This document shows positions 7,846 to 13,484 of a stretch of DNA of 19,619 bases, in pieces (the first letter of the stretch is position 1; the number at the start of each line of letters is the position of its first letter). Both the position numbers and the translations under genes were made by a program. The notes under the pieces were generated by a model, which ran no database searches, was not told where the DNA came from, and worked only from the letters and a program-made list of their open reading frames with translations. Origin of the DNA: Mycobacterium sp. MS1601 (GTDB lineage: Bacteria; Actinomycetota; Actinomycetes; Mycobacteriales; Mycobacteriaceae); the NCBI RefSeq assembly GCF_001984215.1, contig NZ_CP019423.1, forward strand, positions 1 through 19,619, in the 5' to 3' direction.

Positions 7846-8351
7846 GGCGTGTGACCGGCACCGCCGCCGTGACGCGAGAACTGCTCGAAGATCCCGCCGA
7901 AACCGCTGATGTCACCATGAGCGGCGAAATGCGCGGTGTCGACCGCGATGAACACTGCGCTCGCGGTGAACCGGGTCACCCCCGTGCAGGTCCCCGTCGC
8001 CGCGACATGCAGCGCCCGCCCCTTGCGGGCGCTGATGTGCGCGGTGATCCGGTGGGGCTGGTGCAAGGGCACTGGCTGCAAGTACTCCACGGTCAACGTG
8101 CGGGTCACCGCAGGCGTGCCGGCGATCCACAGCGTGAAGCCCAGCACGTCATCACAGGCGGCCGCGACCGCCCCGCCATGCGCCAAGCCCGGCGCTCCGA
8201 TGTGACGCTCATCGAAGGTCACATCGGCATACACCGAATCCGCACGCCGGTAGACCTCCAGGCGCAGGCCGTGCGGGTTGGCCGGGCCGCACCCCATGCA
8301 CGTCGGGGTATGAGAAGGAAGCCGTTCCGGCGATACTGCACTGTCTGGCAC
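7842..8351 (-). CDS. PaaI-like hotdog-fold thioesterase
   Basis: A 169-residue protein of the hotdog-fold acyl-CoA thioesterase group, which releases acids from CoA esters. The N-terminus has a Cys pair, CMGCGPANPHGL, common in this subgroup. The central helix carries the HGG signature (GLAHGGAVAAACDDVLGFTL, about 75-95) with an acidic residue after it. The strand TRTLTVEYLQPVPLHQP follows, as expected. The start is the GTG at 8351, preceded by a GGGGG stretch; the first ATG in frame would cut into the Cys motif. It is the first gene of a two-gene transcript with tetR (4-base overlap) and diverges from the second TetR gene across a 105-bp control region. With an MmpL exporter nearby, it may trim or release an acyl-CoA connected to the exported or sensed lipid. 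Confidence 0.85.
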   Translation of the reverse strand: MPDSAVSPERLPSHTPTCMGCGPANPHGLRLEVYRRADSVYADVTFDERHIGAPGLAHGGAVAAACDDVLGFTLWIAGTPAVTRTLTVEYLQPVPLHQPHRITAHISARKGRALHVAATGTCTGVTRFTASAVFIAVDTAHFAAHGDISGFGGIFEQFSRHGGGAGHTP

Positions 8352-8456
8352 AAGAACGCCCCCGCTACATCTAGTTTCGCTGCGATACTCTTAGTACCAC
8401 AAATGGTAGAATGTCGTGCGCGACATCGCCTGAAACCGACCGCCGAGGTGACCCCG
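8352..8456. promoter_or_regulatory. divergent control region with operator site C and two further palindromes
   Basis: The region lies between the leftward thioesterase-tetR transcript and the rightward second tetR. It contains CGATACT-CTT-AGTACCA at 8383-8399, whose left half is identical to site A and to the complement of site B and whose right half is degenerate. It also holds TACCA-CAAA-TGGTA at 8395-8408 and the perfect repeat ATGTCG-TGCG-CGACAT at 8411-8426. A GCTACA half of the second motif is at 8364-8369. The stacking of palindromes suggests that both TetR proteins act here. Confidence 0.55.
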
Positions 8457-9116
8457 TTGAGCGACAGCCGTCAGCCATCCCTACCCGACGATGACGACAT
8501 CGACCCGCGGCGGATACGGTCACGCAACCGGTTACTGGATGCTGCGGCGACACTTCTGAGCACAGGAGGAGTCGAAGCCGTCACCGTCGATGCTGTCACC
8601 AAAGCATCCAAGGTTGCCCGCACCACCCTCTATCGACATTTTCAGAGTTCGTCGCATCTGCTGGCCGCCACGTTCGAGCGGCTCCTGCCGCAGGTAGCCA
8701 CACCAGCACCCACCAGTGGTTCTCTGCGCGATCAGCTGATCGAGCTGCTCAGCCGCCAGGCCGCCCTGCTCAACGACGCCCCGCTGCACGTCACCACCCT
8801 GGCATGGCTCTCACTCGGGCCGGCCGGCACCAAAGACGACATTGACGATCCCCACACATCCGGGGCTCTGCGGGCCCGAGTTGTCGACCAGTACCGACAA
8901 CCCTTCGACGCCATCCTCACCAACGCGGAAGCTCGCGCCGAACTCGGCAGCATCGACTGCGAACTCGCGATCTGCCAACTCGTCGGGCCTCTTGTGTTCG
9001 CACGAATGACCGGACTCCGCACGATCACTCGCGACGACTGCACAACCCTCGTCGACAACTTCCTCGCCGTGCACCGCCAAGCCGCTGCCCTGTCAGACGT
9101 GGTGGGCGCTGTCTGA
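8457..9116 (+). CDS. TetR-family transcriptional regulator (second, divergent)
   Basis: A 219-residue regulator. I place the start at the TTG at 8457 (reads as MSDSRQPSLPDDDDIDPRRI) because GAGGTG lies 6-7 bases before it. ATG 8403 lies inside the operator palindrome and GTG 8448 lies in the ribosome site itself. The DNA-binding domain begins RIRSRNRLLDAAATLLSTGG and ends with KASKVARTTLYRHFQSS (recognition helix at about 45-60). The ligand domain has no landmark that would name a subfamily. It is transcribed alone and diverges from thioesterase-tetR, so the module has two TetR proteins. It may bind the same CGATACT-type sites, the GCTACA-type repeats, or the palindromes just upstream of its own start. 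Confidence 0.85.
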   Translation: MSDSRQPSLPDDDDIDPRRIRSRNRLLDAAATLLSTGGVEAVTVDAVTKASKVARTTLYRHFQSSSHLLAATFERLLPQVATPAPTSGSLRDQLIELLSRQAALLNDAPLHVTTLAWLSLGPAGTKDDIDDPHTSGALRARVVDQYRQPFDAILTNAEARAELGSIDCELAICQLVGPLVFARMTGLRTITRDDCTTLVDNFLAVHRQAAALSDVVGAV

Positions 9117-9145
9117 CCGGACCAAAAGCCAGTGGGCCACGGGGC

Positions 9146-10342
9146 CTAGACCGGAGCAGCCCAGGTGATGGGCAGCGACGTGTAGCCGCGGATCGGCCCG
9201 GACCGCAGTCGCACGGCGGACTCGAGATCGACCTCCCAGTCGGGGACTTTGTCCAGCAACGCATTCAGGGCGATCCGGGCCTCCATCCGCGCCAACGCCG
9301 CACCTAGACAGAAGTGGATCCCGCGTCCGAAGGCCACCTGGTGCTCACAAGTGCGATCGACGTCGAACACGTCCGGGTCGGGGAAGGCGCGCTCGTCCCG
9401 GTTCGCCGACCCGAACAGCAGTAGCACCCTGTCACCCCGTTTCATGGTCGTCTCGTGTAGAACGACGTCGCGGGTCAGGGTGCGTGAAAGTCCCTGAGCC
9501 GGTGAGTCGTAACGCAGCAACTCCTCCACCGCGGGCCCCAGGAGCGTTCGATCTGCGGCCAGACGGCGCCGGGTCCGCGGATGCTGAGCCAGCACGACTG
9601 CGGAGTTCCCCAGCAGGTTGGTGGTGGTCTCGTAACCCGCGACGAGCAGCAGCGCGCAGAAACCGAGGACCTCGTCGTCGGTCAGCCCCACGCCGTCGAC
9701 CGTGGCGTTGACCAATGCCGACATCAGGTCCTCGCGTGGAGCCCTTCGGCGGTCGGCGAGGAACTCGGTGAAGTAGGCGTAGATCGACGCCGCAGCCGCC
9801 AGGGCGTCAGTGGTCTGCCCGTGGGTCACGTCGACCTGCACCAGCCGGCTCGACCACAGACGGAACCGATCGCGATCGGCTGCGGGCACGCCCAGCAGAT
9901 CGGCGATCACCGCGGCGGGCAGGATGGCGGCGAAGTCGGCCACGAAATCGGCTGACCCCGACCCCTCGTCGAGGCGATCGAACAACTCCGCCGCCATCCG
10001 AGTAACGGCGTCCTGCAGACCGGCCACCCGGCGCGGGGTGAAGGCCCGGCTGACCAGAGCGCGCAGCTGATCGTGTCGCGGCGGGTCCATCACGATCATC
10101 ATCGGCAGGAACGACCCGATGAAATCCGAACCCGGCGGGGTGGGGAAGATTCCGTCCACCGAGGAGTACGTGCCGTGATCCAGCGCTGCCGCCTGAACGT
10201 CGGCGTGCCGACTCAACACCCAGGTGTGCGACTCCTCGGCGCGGAACACCGGAGCGGTATCGCGCAACATCCGGTACGTCGGGTAGGGGTCGTTGAGGAT
10301 CTCGGCGTCGAACGGGTCGTACCGGACACCCACGTCGACCAT
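9146..10342 (-). CDS. cytochrome P450
   Basis: A soluble bacterial P450 of 398 residues, or 404 if the upstream ATG at 10360 is used. I prefer 10342 because GGGAG lies 5 bases before it. Numbering from the longer start, the I-helix oxygen-activation motif is AGYETT at 241-246, the K-helix ExxR is at 280-283, and the haem loop FGRGIHFCLG at 344-353 provides the thiolate ligand Cys351. All landmarks are intact and the length is normal for class I actinobacterial P450s. It hydroxylates an unknown substrate using electrons from a ferredoxin and reductase; neither is encoded next to it. It diverges from a TetR-LLM oxidoreductase pair across a perfect 19-bp palindrome, so these three genes probably form one inducible oxidation cassette. 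The CYP family cannot be assigned by eye. Confidence 0.95.
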   Translation of the reverse strand: MVDVGVRYDPFDAEILNDPYPTYRMLRDTAPVFRAEESHTWVLSRHADVQAAALDHGTYSSVDGIFPTPPGSDFIGSFLPMMIVMDPPRHDQLRALVSRAFTPRRVAGLQDAVTRMAAELFDRLDEGSGSADFVADFAAILPAAVIADLLGVPAADRDRFRLWSSRLVQVDVTHGQTTDALAAAASIYAYFTEFLADRRRAPREDLMSALVNATVDGVGLTDDEVLGFCALLLVAGYETTTNLLGNSAVVLAQHPRTRRRLAADRTLLGPAVEELLRYDSPAQGLSRTLTRDVVLHETTMKRGDRVLLLFGSANRDERAFPDPDVFDVDRTCEHQVAFGRGIHFCLGAALARMEARIALNALLDKVPDWEVDLESAVRLRSGPIRGYTSLPITWAAPV

Positions 10343-10371
10343 GGACACTCCCACCACCATCGCAACAACGG

Positions 10372-10390
10372 TTTAGACTCGGAGTCTAAA
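10372..10390. promoter_or_regulatory. perfect 19-bp palindromic operator between P450 and tetR
   Basis: TTTAGACTCGGAGTCTAAA at 10372-10390 has 9-bp arms around a single central G. It lies 29 bp from the P450 start and 21 bp from the tetR start. This is the expected length, symmetry and place for the operator of the adjacent TetR, controlling both directions. The sequence is unrelated to the CGATACT sites of the neighbouring module. Confidence 0.8.
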
Positions 10391-10411
10391 TGGGGCGAAC
10401 GAAAATGGGCA

Positions 10412-11008
10412 ATGCGCAGAATTCCACGTCAGATCGCTGATCGACTCCCCGCAGCTGCGGACCTGTTCGCCGACAAGGGGCTCAACGACTCCAAAATTGA
10501 GGACGTCGCGGCAGCGACGGGCGTGCCGAAGGCGACGCTGTACTACTACTTCGCCGGCAAAGAGGAGATCCTCGCCTTTCTTCTCGAGGACCTGCTCAAG
10601 GACATCTCCGATGCCGTGACGGCGATCGTGCAGACCGACGGCACCGGAGCCGAGCGTCTCGAACTCGTCATCCGCGCACAACTGCGGGCGATGGCGCAGC
10701 GACCGGCGGTCTGCCGCGCACTCATCGGCGAGCTCGGGCGGGCGGCTCGGATGCCGGTGATCGCCGACATGATCAACACCGCCTACCAGCGACCGGTGGA
10801 GGCTCTGCTCATCGCCGGGGCACGCGACGGGTCCCTCGTCGCGCAGACCGACGCGCGGTCCACATCCATCGCACTGTTCGGTGCCGTCACCATCAACGCG
10901 CTTATGTATCTGGTCACCGAAAGCCAACTCAACGAGGCGGTCGTCGCCGGCACCCTCACCGCCGTCATGTTCGACGGGCTGCGCCCGCGACGCGGGGATC
11001 AGCCGTGA
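10412..11008 (+). CDS. TetR-family regulator of the P450/LLM cassette
   Basis: A 198-residue regulator starting MRRIPRQIADRLPAAADLFA. The DNA-binding helices are IEDVAAATGVPKATLYYYFA (about 28-48), a textbook TetR helix-turn-helix, and the C-terminal part is an all-helical ligand domain. The ATG at 10412 is the first in-frame start after the palindrome and only 21 bp beyond it; the ribosome site is weak, so a short-leader or leaderless transcript is possible. An upstream extension to 10073 would run through the P450 gene and is rejected. The 3' end overlaps the oxidoreductase start by four bases (GTGA), so the two are co-translated. It most likely represses itself, the oxidoreductase and the divergent P450 through the 19-bp palindrome. 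Confidence 0.9.
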   Translation: MRRIPRQIADRLPAAADLFADKGLNDSKIEDVAAATGVPKATLYYYFAGKEEILAFLLEDLLKDISDAVTAIVQTDGTGAERLELVIRAQLRAMAQRPAVCRALIGELGRAARMPVIADMINTAYQRPVEALLIAGARDGSLVAQTDARSTSIALFGAVTINALMYLVTESQLNEAVVAGTLTAVMFDGLRPRRGDQP

Positions 11009-12030
11009 GCACCTACGGCCTGTCCGTTGTCGGCGCCGACCTCCAGTCGCTGGCCCAGACCGCCCAGGCTGCCGATGCGGCTGGGTTCGACGCGGCGTGG
11101 GCTTCGGAGTTCTATCACCGCTCCGGATCAATCTCCATGGCCGCGCTGGCGAACCGTACGCAGAACTGTCGGATTGGGTCCTCCATTCTGTACGGCGTCG
11201 GACGAAGCCCCCTGGTTCTAGCCACCGAGGCTCGCGATCTCGACGAGCTCTCCAACGGTCGGCTGGTACTCGGCATCGGTAACGGAACCCAACGCATGAT
11301 GAGCGACTGGCATGGCGTGTCCGACACCTCTGCGCCCGCGCTGCGGATGGAGGAACTCGTCGCGTTACTGCGCCGCATCTGGAACCTCCACGAAGGTCCA
11401 GTGCGCCACCACGGCCGCTTCTACACGATGGACCTCGTTCCGACCGGCGACGTGCCACCCCTGCCCCGGCCGATCCCGATCGTCACCGCCGGCGTGCGTC
11501 CCCGTATGTGCGAAGCAGCCGGCAGAGTGGCCGACGGCCTTGCCGGACATCCGCTGTTCACGACCACCTACGTCCAGGAAGTCGTCCGACCGGCCATCGC
11601 CAAGGGCGCCGCACACGCCGACCGCGACCCCGGCGACGTCGAAGTCATCTCCATGGTCATGTGCTCAATCCACGAGGACCCCGAAATCGCCAGACGCGAA
11701 CTGGCACAACAGATCGCGTTCTACTCAGCAGTCAAGTCCTATGGGTCCATGCTCGACGTGAATGGCTTCTCCGCTGAGGGCCGAGCCATCCGGGACGCAT
11801 TCGCCCGACGCGATTTTCCGGAGATGTTCGCCGCGGTGTCCGACAAGATGATCGACGCCATGGGCGTGGCCGGAACGGCAGACCAAGTGCGCGACGGGCT
11901 CAAGCGCTACGAAGGCGTGCTCGACCACATCATGCTCTACTCACCATCAGTCGGCCTCACCCCGGAGCGCGTGCAAGAGAACCTCAACAGCCTCATCCAA
12001 GAATGCTCGCCACGCGGAACTTCTTCTTAG
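11005..12030 (+). CDS. LLM-class flavin/F420-dependent oxidoreductase
   Basis: A 341-residue protein of the bacterial luciferase-like superfamily, TIM-barrel enzymes that use FMN or coenzyme F420. Typical blocks are the N-terminal AQTAQAADAAGFDAAWASEF, then RTQNCRIGSSILYGVGRSPL, ARDLDELSNGRLVLGIGNGT (about 75-95), RMEELVALLRRIWNLHEGPV and VTAGVRPRMCEAAGRVADGL. The C-terminal GVAGTADQVRDGLKRYEGVL is also usual. The sequence style is that of the actinobacterial F420-dependent members; the cofactor is inferred, not shown. The GTG at 11005 overlaps the tetR stop by four bases. It is last in the transcript and its stop is followed by a decayed region. Together with the P450 it suggests oxidation of a hydrophobic or cyclic substrate, the LLM enzyme acting on an alcohol, ketone or alkene product. 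Confidence 0.9.
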   Translation: MSTYGLSVVGADLQSLAQTAQAADAAGFDAAWASEFYHRSGSISMAALANRTQNCRIGSSILYGVGRSPLVLATEARDLDELSNGRLVLGIGNGTQRMMSDWHGVSDTSAPALRMEELVALLRRIWNLHEGPVRHHGRFYTMDLVPTGDVPPLPRPIPIVTAGVRPRMCEAAGRVADGLAGHPLFTTTYVQEVVRPAIAKGAAHADRDPGDVEVISMVMCSIHEDPEIARRELAQQIAFYSAVKSYGSMLDVNGFSAEGRAIRDAFARRDFPEMFAAVSDKMIDAMGVAGTADQVRDGLKRYEGVLDHIMLYSPSVGLTPERVQENLNSLIQECSPRGTSS

Positions 12031-12211
12031 GCCATGCGGTAACTTTCGACGTCTCCCGTTCGGACAACCGCCCAGCCCACCAGACCGCCGACCACGAAAA
12101 ACCCACCGGCCCCAGGACAGCCCGCCCAGCCCGGCGGCGCGGGACATGTCAACCACACCAACTCAACATCAAAACCCGCTCCCGCGATCTAGCGCTCAAA
12201 ACCCGAGCTAG
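12031..12211. other. gene-free stretch with a short direct repeat
   Basis: No convincing coding frame is visible. The decamer TCAAAACCCG occurs at 12169-12178 and again at 12196-12205, a 27-bp period. A CTAGC/GCTAG inverted repeat flanks the second copy. It separates the end of the LLM gene from the resolvase remnant and may be the scar of a lost insertion. Confidence 0.4.
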
Positions 12212-12466
12212 AGAACCCGCGCAAGTGGGCTTCAGGATCGCGGCATCGAACTGCGGTCCCTCACCGAAGCCATCGATACCACAGCACTACCGGCGGCGTT
12301 CCCCGGAAATGAGGTCGAAGTGATTCACGTGGAAGCCGAGCCCGACCCGGATGACCTCGATGTCGGCTACGCCCAGCTGGCGTCGGAGTTCAACAGCGAG
12401 ACCGCCGATGGTGAACGTCGGGCTGCGCGGGACCGCTATGCGGGTCGGACTGGAGAGGCGGCGTAG
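12212..12466 (+). pseudogene. serine-resolvase remnant joined to an unrelated acidic tail
   Basis: The frame open from 12212 contains GLQDRGIELRSLTEAIDTT at 12227-12283, which is the well-conserved mid-region of Tn3-family resolvases (before the TPAGRLVF segment). Homology ends abruptly after Asp-Thr-Thr. The frame then continues as a different, acidic sequence (EVEVIHVEAEPDPDDLDVGY and on) to the TAG at 12464-12466. The catalytic N-terminus and the DNA-binding C-terminus are both missing. The tail, which could start at GTG 12320 as a 48-residue product, is not recognised. The remnant differs from the intact recombinase at 2727-3311, so it derives from another element. Confidence 0.6.
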
Positions 12467-12489
12467 AGAAGAACTCACCGGCCGCGTGT

Positions 12490-12708
12490 TCAGATCAGCC
12501 GGGGGTCGCCGTCGTCGAGGATGATGTGCCGTTCGCCGCGCTGGAGTGCGTCGAGGGCGAGGTCTATCTCGTGGACGGCGAGATTGGTGATCCGGCTGGG
12601 GTCGAGGACGATGATCTGATCAGCGTGATCAGCGCCGCCGCCGGCCGCAGACCGACGTACTCCGCGTTGGGGGCGACGACGAGCTTGCGTGTCGTCGTCG
12701 GTCAGCAC
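12490..12708 (-). pseudogene. small gene next to the Phd-like antitoxin, apparently with two compensating frameshifts
   Basis: A GTG at 12708 follows a GGGGGAGG ribosome site at good spacing. The ends read naturally in one frame (LTDDDT at the start; DQIIVLDPSRITNLAVHEID and HIILDDGDPRLI at the end). Between about 12620 and 12690 that frame has poor third-position GC, whereas a neighbouring frame reads KLVVAPNAEYVGLRPAAALI with nearly all codons ending in G or C, typical of real genes here. Two single-base changes, near 12683-12692 and 12613-12630, would restore a single protein of about 70 residues. The family is not recognised. It directly follows the antitoxin gene, so it could be the partner of a toxin-antitoxin pair, but the sequence does not look like a known RelE, YoeB, Doc or PIN toxin. 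Confidence 0.4.
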
Positions 12709-12728
12709 GTGATGCCCCTCCCCCGCCA

Positions 12729-12962
12729 TCAGGCGTTGTCGGCCGTTCTGCGGCGCAGCGTGTTCAGCTCGTCGAGCAGCTGCTCATAGCGCTGAAGGGA
12801 CATGACGACGGCGGCAGGCTTACCGGCGGTGTCAGCCAGGACGACGTTGCCGCCACTGGTGGCCACCTGATCGATCAGGCGCTGATGCAGCTCGCGGACC
12901 GGGATCAGCTCACTGGGAACGGCTTACGCACCGCCGAGGGCCTCAACGGTGGTGCGAATCAT
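12729..12962 (-). pseudogene. Phd/YefM-type antitoxin with an in-frame stop
   Basis: From ATG 12962, preceded by AAAGGTG, the frame reads MIRTTVEALGGA, then a TAA (12926-12924). In the same frame it goes on as AVPSELIPVRELHQRLIDQV, GGNVVLADTAGKPAAVVMSL and QRYEQLLDELNTLRRRTADN to the TGA at 12731-12729. The pattern IPVRELHQRL, then a glycine turn, then PAAVVMSLQRYEQLLD, is that of the Phd/YefM antitoxin fold, which neutralises a cognate toxin and represses the operon. Only a single codon separates it from an intact 77-residue gene. No good start codon lies after the stop, so either the antitoxin is dead or the stop is a sequence error. Its TGA overlaps a downstream ATG (TGATG), as in toxin-antitoxin operons. 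Confidence 0.65.
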
Positions 12963-12992
12963 GGGTTTCACCTTTCGGAAGTGGGTCGGTCT

Positions 12993-13031
12993 GGTGTCCC
13001 CTCGGCCCGTCTGTCGAGCCGAGGGGACACC
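12993..13031 (-). terminator. strong hairpin terminator after the sigma/small-protein operon
   Basis: GGTGTCCCCTCGGC (12993-13006) and its exact complement at 13018-13031 form a 14-bp GC-rich stem with an 11-base loop, 18 bp past the stop of the minus-strand gene ending at 13050. There is no long U tract, which is common in mycobacterial terminators. It also insulates the antitoxin-like gene further along. Confidence 0.7.
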
Positions 13032-13049
13032 GCCGAATCCGGTTAATGC

Positions 13050-13253
13050 TCAACCGCGTTCGGTGACCGTGGTGTTGGGGTGACGTGCGGCGGTGGAGCC
13101 CTTCACGAACTTGCCGGTGATGGCACTGCGGTGATGGGTTCCGCTGCTGCGGTTGGCGCCCCGTTCGGTGACCGTGGTCTTGGGATTGCGCGCCGCGGTG
13201 GACGCCTTGACGTAGCGACCGGTGGTCGCGCTGCGGTGATGGCCCTTGGCCAT
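13050..13253 (-). CDS. small basic protein with a tandemly duplicated HHRSA-TG-YVK repeat
   Basis: A 67-residue protein starting MAKGHHRSATTGRYVKASTA. It is built of two similar units: HHRSATTGRYVKASTAARNP-KTTVTERG, then HHRSAITGKFVKGSTAARHP-NTTVTERG. I recognise it as one of the short conserved actinobacterial proteins of this type, whose function is unknown. It is basic and has no membrane segment, so nucleic-acid binding is possible but unproven. GAAAGGA lies 8 bases before the ATG at 13253. The coding frame continues without a stop into the upstream 13484 frame, treated separately. It is last in the sigma-factor operon, just before a strong terminator. Confidence 0.65.
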   Translation of the reverse strand: MAKGHHRSATTGRYVKASTAARNPKTTVTERGANRSSGTHHRSAITGKFVKGSTAARHPNTTVTERG

Positions 13254-13484
13254 TGTCTTGTCCTTTCGGTTTGTCCGGCCCGGTGTTGAGCCGGATACCG
13301 GTCTATAAGTGCGCTCGTCGGCTCGATCCCTGAATTCCACGGAATCGTTTCGGTCGGTCTCGGCGGCGCGGCGTGCCAGGGCGTCGCCTTCGGCGGCGGT
13401 CACCGACCTGCGTGCGACTCGGGCGGTGCGGGTGCCCAACGAGCTGGCGTTGATCAGTTCGGTGAGGTGCTTGATGGTGGTCAC
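13050..13484 (-). CDS. upstream small protein in continuous frame with the repeat protein
   Basis: A GTG at 13484 overlaps the sigma-factor stop by four bases (GTGA) and has GAGG before it. It opens MTTIKHLTELINASSLGTRT and reads sensibly to about residue 58 (RNDSVEFRDRADER). After that, codons such as ACT-TAT-AGA and TCA-ACA appear, unlike the rest, and the sequence looks like an untranslated leader with a ribosome site for the repeat protein. As written there is no stop, giving a 144-residue fusion. A TAG exists in another frame within GCGCACTTATAG (about 13310), so one missing or extra base could hide two separate genes. The N-terminal part is not recognised. Confidence 0.5.
   Translation of the reverse strand: MTTIKHLTELINASSLGTRTARVARRSVTAAEGDALARRAAETDRNDSVEFRDRADERTYRPVSGSTPGRTNRKDKTMAKGHHRSATTGRYVKASTAARNPKTTVTERGANRSSGTHHRSAITGKFVKGSTAARHPNTTVTERG

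Noticed and set aside
7725..8456. N-terminal extension of the second TetR from 7725
   Set aside because: It runs antisense through the thioesterase and across its promoter; the TetR fold and a ribosome site begin at 8457.
10073..10411. N-terminal extension of the cassette TetR from 10073
   Set aside because: It overlaps the P450 5' end and the 19-bp palindrome; the TetR domain begins at 10412.
10373..11458. 361-residue frame on the minus strand
   Set aside because: Opposite the TetR and LLM genes, both well recognised; composition is Arg/Gly-rich shadow.
12003..12323. 106-residue frame on the plus strand
   Set aside because: No ribosome site and no protein-like pattern; the neighbouring frame holds recognisable resolvase sequence instead.
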